64,000 nucleotides of DNA from Amorphophallus konjac (Eukaryota > Streptophyta > Magnoliopsida > Alismatales > Araceae): positions 75,765,247-75,829,246 of the forward strand of contig CM040128.1 of assembly GCA_022559845.1 (NCBI GenBank). The letters run 5' to 3'. Made by a program: the position numbers and the translations under genes. The notes under the pieces are model-generated. The model saw only the letters and a program-made list of their open reading frames with translations. It had not been told where the DNA came from and did not search any database. Each line of letters opens with the position of its first letter. Position 1 is the first letter of the stretch. Shown here piece by piece: positions 32,800 through 44,202 of this stretch.

Positions 32800-35155
32800 A
32801 TCTCCCCCTTTTTGATGATGGTAACACTACACAGTGAGTCAATCTGATGACTCAAACTATTCTCCCCCTTTGACTTCATTAAAAAGAAAATAGTTTGAGA
32901 AATTAAAGCATGTATAAGAATTCATTCAATTTCTCCCTCTTGCAAGAACATGATTCTCACCCTTTAAGAGTGTCAGCAAGAGCATGAGTTAGAGATGATC
33001 AAAAGGAACCTGCATGCAATGATTCTCCCCCTTTTCGGCAAACAATCTCTCTCATTCGGTATAATCAAGATGAACCATGGGAAGGGGTAAATGCAAAAAT
33101 GCAGATGCAACAAGAAATACATTACTTCCCCCTAAGTATATGAATGCAAGGATAGAAATGATATGAACATGATTCAGTATGACAAGGAATGCTCCTCCTA
33201 AATAGATGCCAATTGATATGCAAGTGATGCATGACATGGAATCTCCCCCTCAATAAGTGGAATCTTATGAGATGAATGAGAAGGAGACCACAGGAGCAGA
33301 CAAGGAGAAGTTCAGGTCAATGAGCCAAGGACATGAATCTCATGAGCAGAAGAGTTTCAATTAACAGATTTTTCAAGGATGCTCCAAACACAAGAAATTC
33401 AGCCAGATTTTCAAAGAGATATCAATCTCATAAATCTAAAACATAAGTTGTCAAAGTCTTCCATTATAGGGGCTTATGAATGAGCTTTTTGAACAGCATG
33501 GTTTAAACATGATGTATGTAGAGTTTATCAATAAAATTCTGTATTGATATGTAAAACCATGGTTTAATAAAAATGAACCAAGCCCTCATATTTATCTTGA
33601 TAAAACTCCCTTTCTCTTACACAATCAAATTTATTGACTTCTTTCGGAATTACATGCATCAGTATTGAAATCAAGCAATTTTGAAGTCATATGATTTTGT
33701 CTGGGGTTGTAGCAATTTGATTTTAGCATCAATATTCAGATATTTCAATTCGTTCAACAATTTTCATGCTACAAATTTTACGAGCAGTCTAGTTCAGTGC
33801 ACACCTTATAACTAGAGGATATACCTTGATCAGAGGCCAATATCCCTAAGCACTTAGTGTGACTAATTGTCATGCTTCATATGAACAGAGATAGCATTTA
33901 CACATCATGACACATTGCAAATCATTTCTTGATGAGTGAGTTATATTTCTCAGTGTGCATGCCATTGCTCTGCCTGAATTTGAATTAATCTTAATCAGAG
34001 TTAACTATGGTACCTCATGACACAGTCCTTTGGACATGTGTTTCTCAGTGACCAAGATCATTGCTCTGACACAAAATACCCTTTAGACATATCAGAAAAA
34101 TTCATTTGCTTCAGGTCAATATTAATCTCATGTACTTAACCAAATAAAGTCATGCATTCAATAATGCAGATTTCAGAAGATTTTACAAGACACAGCATGA
34201 AACAGATGGTTAAGGTTTATTAAACATGCTTCAGATATTTTTAAGAGATTTTAAAGCCAAACTCATTGAATACATTAAACTTAAACCACATGAGTTATTT
34301 CAGTCATTCATAAAAACGTATAATAGAAGATTTCTAGTTCAAGAATTTTTCAGATTTATGATTGAGATAGTCCCATTGAAATCTTCATGACAGACTGATT
34401 GATTTCTGAAGCCAATTGTTACCAAATGATAGGAGAGATTTTTGAAGCTCAGTGTTTTCCAAATAAGATCAAGATTTGTCACTTAAAAATAATGAGGAAA
34501 AGGTTATGCACAACAAACAAGATATCAGGAGATCTGGCAAGTTTCAGGATTTCCAAGGATAACATGCAGTGAATTCTGACAGAGATGTATGCACTTGACC
34601 ACCTGCATACAATGCATTGACTCCCCCTGACACTGTGCATTCAATTACCCTTTTTGGTATTTTCAATGCAGTAAAATGCAATGCAGTTAACTACATGCAT
34701 GCAAAGACTCAACACTGAATGCTATGCAAGGACATGCAATTAACTCCCCCTGAAAACATACAATGTTTGCCATGAGACACTGATGAGGTCATGCATGATA
34801 ATTCAACATGCAGTCCTATATGCAATTCAGAATGTTCAGTGAGCTATTGCAACACACAAATTTCAAACAATATTCACATTCAGTTCAGGTTTTCAGAAAT
34901 TCCAGAGTGCATGATTAGAAAATAATGCAACTGGCAGATGATGAATGAATATGCAAGAACAGATTTAATATGCATGCACTAGATGAAACTAAGAACAGGA
35001 TATGCAAGAATACATCAAACCAGATATGCAATGAGTTTCAAAATGGGTAATGCAGAGAGATTACCTGAAAAGTGTGAGAATGGGATTTTTCATTCTTGAG
35101 TGCCTTGGATCATTACCCCTTTATTCCATCCAAGGCACACCTGCTAGGCACCTTC
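32800..35155 (-). other. Element C non-coding region with multiple polypurine tracts
   Basis: No pol gene. On the minus strand, AGGGGGAG-type tracts occur at 32801-32810 (adjacent to the LTR), 32861, 33024, 33125, 33241, 34621 and 34743, with a weaker one at 32931. Repeated polypurine tracts before the 3' LTR are a known Sirevirus trait. Confidence 0.8.
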
Positions 35156-37537
35156 CTATTTTCCACTAGCAGGAACCCAAGTGGTCTTGGGTCTTGCATA
35201 GTGATTAGCCCCTTTTGGGACTACCTGCATCTTTTTCTGTGCCAAATAGTCATCAGAGTTCATGATAAAACAGTTATGCATTGAGTTCCCAGACAGCCCA
35301 CAATAGTGGCATGAACTAGCAGGTTTCATGTTCCTCTTATGTATACTAGCATGAGCTTGAGCATTATAAGAGTGAGCATGAGGGTTTCTGTTATTATTAT
35401 TAAATTTTTTCTTTTCATGACCAGCTACCCTGCAAGCAGCAACTTGGTGGCCTGGTCTTCTACAATTTGAGCAAACATGAATTCTTTTAAAACCAAGTTT
35501 GTTCCTATCAAATTCTTTGAAATTTCTATTTCTACCCTGGACATGCCAGCAGTCCTTGACTGCATGGCCATGCTTCCCACAATGGGAGCAGAAAGGGAAC
35601 TTTCTTCTAAAAGAGCTTGCCCAACATTCAGTGGCCTTGTGCCCAAGCTTGTTACAATTAAAACATTTGACATGCTGGTTTAGAGAAGTAGTTTTGTTTA
35701 TATTAAAAGCATGTTGGTTAGCATAAGATTTAGCATGATGTGAGAGTGGTTTTTTCTTTCCATTAGCAAACCAACATTGAGCAAAGATGTGGCCTAATCT
35801 ACCACAATGAGAGCATTCACTTTTCTTTGAATGAACAGCAGGTTTTCTATCATGATATTTCCTAGCATTCATCATTTCAGCATTCAAATCATCCAGTTCG
35901 TTTAATTCACACTCATGCATTAAATGTCCAAATCTATGACAGTAGTGGCATGACATTTTCCTTTTAGATGCATGTGAGTGTGTGTGAGGATTGTGATCAA
36001 CATGCACTGATGAACCCTTTTCATTTATTTTCTGATTTACAGTCCTTTTCTGATTTTTATCATGTTTTCATGTTTTCTTAGCCTTGTACTGAGGTGGAGA
36101 TGAAGTAGAAGGCTTCTCCTGTTCAGAGGATTTAACAAAAATAGTTTTCAGGTTGGCTCCATCAACCTTCCTCATGACTGGACTGTAACCCAGTCCTTCT
36201 TTCTTAAAATTAATCTTTGTTCCCAGCTTTTTCTGAGCAATGGGCTGTTTGTCTTTAGAGGTGGTGGCTACATCTGAACCATTTACAAAAGATGTCATAA
36301 CTTTGTTCTGAAGTTCTTTCTTGTTTATCTTATTGTAGCCCAGCCCTTCCTTCCTATGGTTGATTTTTATACCTAATAGCTTGTCTAGGTTTTTCTGCCC
36401 ATCAACAAATTTAGACAAAGAAACTTTCAAATCCTGAATTTCATTTTCTGAAGAGGAAATATGCAACTCATAACTGGCAATCTCTTGCTCACTGCAATTC
36501 ACACATTCAGTTAACACATTATTTGCAGTTTTGTATTTTTCAACTTCCTATTCCAGATTACTCAGTTTATTAGAATCTTCAATGCAAACAGTTTTTCCTC
36601 TTTCCAAAGTAAGAAGTCTTTCAGACATGCCACTGTTTAACAGCTTCAATTTTTCAATTTCTTCTTTAAGCTTATCATTTTGAACCAATTCATTTATTAG
36701 AAGCTGATCTTCTGAATTGACTTCATACTTTCTTCCATTTTCAATTTCCTTCATATCTCTTTGCTGTTTTTCAAGATCTTTCTGTAATTTTATGTTTACA
36801 GACTTTATGGCATTAAGTTTTTCAATCAGCAATTTGTTCTCCTGTTTAAGTTTCTCTTATTTTTCTTCATCTTCTTTGGAGAGTTTTCTGAGAGAGTCAT
36901 CTTCAGATTTTAGCTTGTTTAGTTCAGAGTAAGCACATTCAAGTTTCTTCTTCAGTTTTGCATTCTGATTTTTATACATATGATTATCAGACAGACATGC
37001 ATCATGAAATTGCTTCGTACTTGAACAGTTTTCACATTAAGAGCTAGAACTATCTATCCCAGTACCCTTCTTCAACTTTTTATACTATTTTCTTAAGCTC
37101 TCATGTGACTCTAACAATTCAGCATATGTATTCTCCCAATCATCAAGAGAAAAATTCTCGAAGAGATTTACCTCATCATCATCATCATCTTCATTTTGGC
37201 TGCTGCTTTGATTGCTTCTGTCAGCCATCATGCAGCTGTCCTCATTTACCCAGTGAAATTGCTTCAGCCTATCCAGGATGTCCTTTGCTGAGCTGCAATT
37301 ATGAAGACAAGACCATAAGGCTCTGTCAGTAGCTACTTTCATCAGATTAACGGCTTTCTGATTTTCTCCGTCCTTTGATCTGTGTCTATCGGTCCATTTG
37401 GACACTTTCGTAGGTAAGGTGTGAGGACCTTGTGAAATTAATTTCCACAGATCAGGATTAACAGCATTAACATAAGCATGGAGAGTAGTATGCCACTGAT
37501 TAAAATCAGAACCACTAAAGACGGGTGGAGGAGCCAT
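35156..37537 (-). pseudogene. Element C gag with six zinc knuckles, broken by stops
   Basis: One reading frame from the ATG at 37537 (MAPPPVFSGSDFNQW) to the TAG at 35156-35158, about 790 codons. The N-terminal part resembles copia gag (DLWKLISQGPH). An acidic stretch, a long coiled coil (about 37080-36070) and a basic C-terminal part follow. The last carries six tandem knuckles. Five are CX2CX4HX4C: CHYCHRFGHLMHEC, CSHCGRLGHIFAQC, CFNCNKLGHKATEC, CSHCGKHGHAVKDC and CSNCRRPGHQVAAC. The sixth, CHYCGLSGNSMHNC, has Asn for His. In-frame stops lie at 37085, 37037, 36857, 36548 and 36068, with no obvious frameshift. Six knuckles is unusual for a copia gag. Confidence 0.9.
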
Positions 37538-37653
37538 TGAAACAAATAGAAGGTAGATTCAATGCAACAGGAATAATGATGCATTAGAAACAAATTAGCA
37601 CCTAAGACAGCAAGATCGGATCTGCAGGTCGCTGGACCTTCTAAGCAGACACC

Positions 37654-37665
37654 GCTCTGATACCA
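37654..37665 (-). other. Primer binding site of element C
   Basis: Minus strand reads TGGTATCAGAGC two bases from the LTR end, identical in sequence and offset to element A. Confidence 0.95.
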
Positions 37666-37667
37666 AC

Positions 37668-40651
37668 TGTTAGGGTGCTAGGCCCGGATACAGAGGGGGG
37701 GTGAATGTATCCCTCTAAAAATTATAGCCCAAATTAAAACTCTAAAGCTCAGATATGCGGAATAAAGACTAATGAGCTTTCCAAGATGAAATGATAAGGC
37801 CACAAATGAACAAACAGTTGGACTGCACCAATGCAACCACCTAAACAACCAGAAATGAAGGCAGAGCTAAACAACCCAAACACACTTAGCAGAATACAAT
37901 GCTCAAAAATAACTCTCTAGATAATGCAACTAGCCAAGCATGCACAACCTGTGAATGGGAGGTAGAAGATATGGAACTAACGCAAGGCAAACCACTGCAC
38001 AAATAATTTTAAGGTGGTTCGGTCCTCCAGACCTACATCCACCCCTCACTCTCAACCGGAGTGAGGCTTCACTAGCCAATGCTAGAACCAAGCAGACTCA
38101 GTCTGCAACAGGTGCTGACACACAGCTTGACCAGGGGAACACACTCCCCTCTTCCTCCCAACCGGAGGGACACCCCAAGTGACTCCCAGTCACTTGGAAA
38201 CCAGAGGTCGAAGACCTCTCTTCCTCCAACCGGAGGGACCCCTGGACTTGCAAGCCACAAGCCCAGATCCGGAGACAAGTCTCCCTTCTCCTGAATCCAC
38301 AGGAGGAACCCACAAGTAGCACCCAGCTACTTGCAACCGAAGATCAGATCTCCCTTCTCCTAACTCACCAGGAGGAACCCGATCCCCAACAGGGCAATCG
38401 GAAGAACAAAGCTAACCAGAGAAACCAAATGAAAAATAAGAAAGCATAAAAGGAACAGCGACAAAGGCTGGAAATGAAACACAATAGTCATTCTGGATTT
38501 GATCCACGAACAGACTGAACATGTCTTCAATAGAACTCTCCTCTCTTCTTTTCTTCCTCTTCTTTCTTCTTCTCAGCTCACGCAATCTTTCTCTCTTTCT
38601 TCTACTGCTCTCACTCTCTATTTTCTTCTCTTTCACAGGCTCTCCCTATCTCTTCTTTTCTCTTCTTCTTCTGCTCTTTTGATCGTTGCTCTCTTTCTTC
38701 TTCTTCTCTTTTTCTTCTTCTTTTCTTTTTCTGGATCGAAGGGCTTTCTGCTCTTCAGGCTTCTTCTTCGATCAGCCTTCTACAGAGGATGAAGGCTTCC
38801 TTTTATAAGCAACAGCAGCAGGCACACTAGCGCGTGTGGCTTCCACATTTTCTGCCCTAAAAATTCGGACCACGTGGCAGCATCCTGGTATCTCGTCCAC
38901 CCTTGGATCACGAGCCAGGCACCTCGGATCACGTGCCCTTCATTAGTACGCATTTTGAATTTGTCCCACTGCGTCGACCCTGCTGTGGATAGCGTTGACG
39001 CGTTGAAGACAGCCAGAGATAAGTCGCCCCTTTCTTGAACTACTGCGTCGACGCTGCCAGTTGGTGGCGTTGACGCACGAACATGTACATTTGTATATTG
39101 GCGTCTCTTAAGCCGCTGCGTCGACGCTGCTTGTTGATGGCGTTGACGCATTGGAGTATTTCTGACAAGGCCTCTGCTTCTTGAGTGGCTGAGTTGACGC
39201 AGCCTTTGCGTAGAGTTAACGCTGTGAAGAGTATCCGTGGATGCATCTTCACTGGTGCGTGGATGCCTTAAGCTCTAGCGTTAACCTTCTAAACTGTCTC
39301 CGAGCTAGATGCCTATCAGGCTCAATGGCTGCGTCGACGCTGTCTAGCAGTGGCGTTGATGCATGGATACGTTCCAGTGAACAAACAGCCTAGCCTTTTT
39401 AACTGCTGCGTCGACGCTTCCAACCCGTGGCGTTGACACATTGATGATCCAGTGATCAAGTCTTCAGCAGATGGGCATGCTGCGTCAACGCTCTCATCAT
39501 GCTGCGTTGACGTATTAGTGTTCCAGCATCTGAACTTAAATGGCTTCAGCCCTCTCACGTTTCGTGTGGAGTGCGTTGACGCATTGTGCAACTGCGTTGG
39601 CTCAATCATCAGTCTGAATCATCTGGAAACAGAGATGGAAGGAATGTATATACTTAGTTAGTTCAGGCTCTTATAACAGCGAGTGTACATACATTTGAAC
39701 AATTAGCACATGGACAGTGTATACACTTTATCGTAAAGGACAATGTATGAGTGCAGTGTATAGACTTGGTGTAATGATGCCAATGTACAGACTTGCAAGA
39801 TGTGAGGCGTTGTGTAGACTTTGCGTTCAACTGGATGTATAGGCTTGGAGGGTTCACTAATGGCTGTACAGACTTGGGCCTTGTATAGACTTGGAACGTC
39901 TTCAAGGTAACAATGTACAGACTTTGAAATAAAAGAGTGTACAGACTTGAAAGTTCAAGGCCACGATGTATAGACTTTGCCCAAGGAAATGAATGTATAG
40001 ACTTCAAAAGAAGCAGTCCGATGTACAGACTTGGTTGCAAGCTGAAACGCCGGATGTACAGACTTGCTGAACCGATAAGGCAGGCTGTACAGACTATAAG
40101 AAGGTTGAAGTACTGTGTAGACTTGATGAAGATTTAGGCCGTTGTACAGACATGGGGTTCAGCTGAAGATGTATGGACTTTGACGAAGTGAAGCAGTGTA
40201 CAGACTTGATAAGTCTGAAGGCGATGTATGAGACGCTGAAGGACCGATGTACATACTCTGAATATGATATGCCAGTGTACAGACTTAATGATATGAACAC
40301 TAAGGCATGTTGTACAGACTTACTACGATCAAGCTGATGTATATACTTTGATACCCAGATAGGCAGAGTTCTGATGGGTCGACGCATCAGTAAGGGTGGG
40401 TCGACCCACTACTGTTCATTCTAACTAAGCAGAGTGTAGACAGAATCAAGATAGCATGCTTATCTGACAACCATATGAACTGTACTCACTCACATGATAA
40501 AACAGCATTATGATCAGAGAATGACTGAATAAATAGCATGATGACACACACAGCAAGATGACTCACAGTGAATAACTCACTTCAAAGGCCAATCATCAAA
40601 ACCACCATTAAAACCATCATCAAAACCACATGAAACCACATGGGCACAACA
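37668..40651 (-). repeat. Element C 5' LTR
   Basis: 2,984 bp, almost identical to 29827-32799, with the same palindrome, TGTACAGACTTG and C/T-rich blocks. Visible differences are mostly single bases plus a small C/T-tract expansion near 38565. High identity suggests a fairly recent insertion. Confidence 0.95.
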
Positions 40652-40656
40652 GGCTT

Positions 40657-42100
40657 CGGCCCATTTGGTGAAGTACTCAGTGGCGGTAAGGATAAAGGAT
40701 TTCTGCTTGATCTGAGAATTAGGATCACCGAGCGGGACGACAATGTCGAAAGCCCACATAGAGCATGGCCAAGGAGCGGAAAGAGGATGGAGAGATGAAG
40801 CTGGAGCATGAATTTTATCAGCGTGGAGTTGGCACTTAAGACACCTCCGGACATAGAGGGAGCAATCTTCCTCTAGAGTGGGCCAATAGTAGCCCTGCCG
40901 GAGGATTCTTTTTGCTAGAGCCTGGCCATTGACATGACCTCCACACTCGCTAGAATGAGCTGCTTCAGCCACCTTCCAAGCTTCAACATCATCGAAGCAT
41001 CTCATGAGCATTCCATTGGTAGCGCGCCTGTACAGTTCTCCTACAACAATGGTGTACCTTGTGGCGGCTCTTCTTATTGACTTGCGTTGCTCGGCATTTA
41101 CCCTTTCTGGGAATGACCCTTCTTTGCAAAATAACTCGATTTCATTATACCAAGGCAACTCTTCTTCGTCCAGAATCTCTTCTAGTTCCATTAAAGATAC
41201 TTCCTTTAGATCTTCCTTCTCAGCCTTCGCCTCTACAGCTTTCCTAAGGTTGATGAACCACGGGTCCTGAAGAGAGGGTGCGTCCAATCTCTGAACGACG
41301 ATAGTCTCAGTGTTCCGACTGAGAGGGAAAGATAGAGAAGAAGCAAGAGATGCTAGAGCGTCAGCTAAGATGTTCTGAGAACGGGGAGTATGGATGTAGA
41401 TTAGCTTACGGAATTGCCTAGCAAGAAGCATGACCAAATCTTGATATGGCTTGAGTTTGGGGTCACGGGTACGGTAAGTGGATAGAACTTGCCGCAGGAC
41501 GAGCTGAGAGTCTCCGATGATGTTCAAATAATGCGCACCTAGGAGATAGGTGTGCTTCAGTCCAGCCAGGAGAGCTTCATACTCAGCGATGTTGTTGGTA
41601 GCATGAAATCGAAGTTGATAAGTAAAGGGAATAGTTACTCCTTCGGGAGTAAGCAGAACTGCACCGATCCCTCGGCCTTGAGAATTGAGTGCACCATCGA
41701 AGTGTAGAGACCAGAAGGGATGGTGAGAGAGAACTGAGAGATGCTCGTCAGGGAAATCGTCCTGAATAGAATCAGTGTGAGGAATAGGAAGATGTGCAAG
41801 ATGCTCAGCGATGGCGTACCCTTTTACTGCTTTCTGAATGACGAATGTGATATCAAATTGGGAGAGGAAGCTCTGCCAGTGAGCTAACCTACTAGAAAGG
41901 ACGGGATTTTCTAAGAGATAGCGAATCGAGTCCATTCTAGATATCAACCTAACTGGGTGGGCAAGGAAATAGTGTTTAAGCTTCTGAGCTACCCACACTA
42001 AGGCGTCACAAGTCTTCTCCATAGCGGTGTATCTGGACTCAACTGGGTTAAACAACCGAGAGAGGTAATAAGCAGCCCGCTCTTTCCCTTCATCATCTAC
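40657..42100 (-). pseudogene. Element B RNase H, second RNase H and integrase N-terminus
   Basis: Minus strand. First RNase H remnant: NPVESRYTAMEKTCDALVWV, then LSQFDITF. Second, archaeal-type RNase H: WSLHFDGALNSQG, NNIAEYEALLAGL, IIGDSQLVLRQV and ADALASLASS, with D, E, D and D positions present. The integrase zinc domain follows (HSSECGGHVNGQALAKRIL, then CLKCQLHADKIH) and the start of the core, WAFDIVVPLG. The core stops at FTKWAEA, where element C is inserted. A second RNase H in this position marks the Tat lineage. Confidence 0.93.
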
Positions 42101-43256
42101 TTATGCTAATACCGCCCCTAGGGAGTCTTCAATAACCGAGATGTATAGGATTAGGGGTTTCCCAGGGACAGGAGGTTGCAAAACCGGGGGATTAGATAGA
42201 TATTCCTTTAAGTCCTCGTAGGCCTTTTGATAATCTTCACTACATTCAAACTTAACCCCCGCCTTAAGCAATTCATAAAATGGACGGCACCTTTGAGAAT
42301 GTTGAGATATGAATCTTCTAATGAATTGCAATCGACCGATCAATCCTCGAAGTTCCGTAATGTTCTTAGACGGAGGCATGTCCATGACGGCCTGTGCTTT
42401 GTTAAGATCAATCTGGATCCCCCGTTTGCTCACTATGAAACCTAACAGCTTCCCTGAGGAGACTCCTAATACACACTTCTTCAGATTCATCTTAAGCTTG
42501 TACTCCCGTGCTCTTTGCAACACCTTAGCCAGAATAGAAGGGTGTTCTTCTTTGGTTCTTGACTTCACCAAAATGTCATCCACGTAAGCTTCCATATAGA
42601 TATGCATCATGTCGTGGAAGATGGCCATCATCGCCCTTTGATAGGTGGCACCTGCATTCTTCAGACCGAACGGCATAACCACATAACAATATGTGCCCCA
42701 GGGCGTGGTGAAGGAGGTTTTCTCTTGATCTTCTGGAGCGAGACGGATTTGATTGTATCCTGAGTAACCGTCCATGAATTGACAATGATTCGTACCCGGC
42801 GGTGCTATCGACCAAGACATCAATGTGAGGCAGCAGGAAATCATCCTTGGGACATGCTTTATTGAGATCCCTAAAATCGATGCAAATACGCACCTTTCCA
42901 TCCTTCTTGATGATAGGGACTATGTTTGCCACCCACTGAGGATATAGAACAACTCTAATGAATCTGGCCTTATATAACTTGTCAACTTTTTCTTTAATCC
43001 TTAAAGCCATGTGGGGGTGAAATCTTCTTGACCGTTGTTTCACAGGTGTTGCCCCTGGTTTAAGCACGAGTCGATGTTCCACTAAAGAGGGGTCAAGACC
43101 TGGCATGTCCTCATAAGACCAGTCGAAGGAATCGCTATACTCCCTTAGAACCTTGATCAGACCTTCTTCTACTTGTGGAGGGAGATTAGCAGCAATAATA
43201 ATGGGCCTGGGGTCTTCTTCAGTTCCCAGATTGATTTCTTTCGTAGGTTCATCCAC
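42101..43256 (-). pseudogene. Element B reverse transcriptase, frameshifted
   Basis: Minus strand. Palm motifs: FIRVVLYPQWVANIVPIIKK, RICIDFRDLNKACPKDDF, then after a one-base insertion near 42778-42786, MDGYSGYNQIRL, TPWGTYCYVVMPFGLKNAGA and catalytic EAYVDDILVKS (near 42590). The connection follows with IGRLQFIRRFI. A stop at 42101-42103 separates it from RNase H, and another near 43290 separates it from the linker upstream. Confidence 0.93.
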
Positions 43257-43289
43257 TGCTGACGACGGCTCGTCGAATTTCTTAAGTCC

Positions 43290-44200
43290 TTACACGTACA
43301 GATCGACAGTGTCATCTACGTCACTGTCCTCATTAACCGGATCTTTTTCATCCAGGATTTCATAGACGCTGAGTCCGTCATCGCTCCATACCCCTTCTAT
43401 TTCCTCTTCATCCTCAATCATGATTGCCGTAGCAACAAATTCTGGACATTTCAAAAGGGCATGACAACGCTGAGCTAGGTCTTGCAAGAACCTATAAGGA
43501 ACATTTTTGGGAGGACGTACAAGCGGGCGCGGCTCAGAGGAGGAAGGGTTGGACGACCTAGAACAAGACCCTACTTCTTTAGACCTAACTAATTCTACTT
43601 CCCTAGACTCGATAGACCCTAATCCTAACCTAGGAGAAAGGAGACCTAGTGGAAGGGAAGGAGCAGGGGACTCGTGCCCCTGGGATGAGGATGGAGACAT
43701 GGTAGCATAATCTTCCACTGAAATCTCCGTTTTGAATTTGACATTTTTTTTGGAGATCAACAGAGACTACACAGTAAGATGGAGGAGGCGGGAGCTGCAT
43801 AGGGAATAGCTCGGGGAAGATGCAGTCAAAGAAGGGATCGAAAGATGAGAACCACATCTCGTGGAGTTGGGCGTTGGGAGGAGGAGGAGTGAATAGAGTG
43901 GATAGATCAATGGGCGGGTAATGCCCGCAAGCACAAGGAATAAATAGAATTTCGGGCAGATCAACGAAGGATGGATTTACCATGATAGGAGGAAGACGGG
44001 GTAAGAAATCTCATTGCTGGAGGAGAGATTGAAAGCGGGAGGGAGACCAAGAAAAGACAATCGGCGAGCTCCCCTCCTCCCGTGGATCATCGACTGGCCG
44101 CTTCTTCGGCCTCCATTGCACGAGCCGAACCTCTTGCTTCTTCTGGTAGTCTTCTTCATGAAACAACCCCTGAAGGGCTTGACCATAATCAAGCATATCA
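43290..44200 (-). pseudogene. Element B linker between protease and RT
   Basis: Low-complexity, Pro/Ser-rich then acidic polypeptide without a known domain. It starts in the protease frame (DYGQALQGLFHEEDYQKK), has a stop near 44013, and changes frame near 43743-43750, at a run of eight T. It then reads SVEDYATMSPSSS and an acidic DEEEIEGVWSDD stretch up to a stop near 43290. Confidence 0.7.
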
Positions 44201-44202
44201 TC

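Larger units (their letters stand above)
29827..40651 (-). mobile_element. Element C: gag-only Sirevirus-like retrotransposon
   Basis: 10,825 bp with LTRs of about 2.98 kb, TSD GGCTT and a minus-strand initiator-Met primer site (37654-37665). The only coding unit is gag on the minus strand. Between gag and the 3' LTR is 2.3 kb with repeated polypurine tracts and no protease, integrase or RT. This fits a non-autonomous LTR element that keeps gag (TR-GAG type). The primer site and polypurine tract are the same as in element A, so a Sirevirus pol could act in trans; that is inference. It interrupts the integrase of B. Confidence 0.93.

Noticed and set aside
35096..35726. Plus-strand ORFs over the zinc-knuckle gag
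   Set aside because: Shadows of the minus-strand gag, which has the CCHC pattern.
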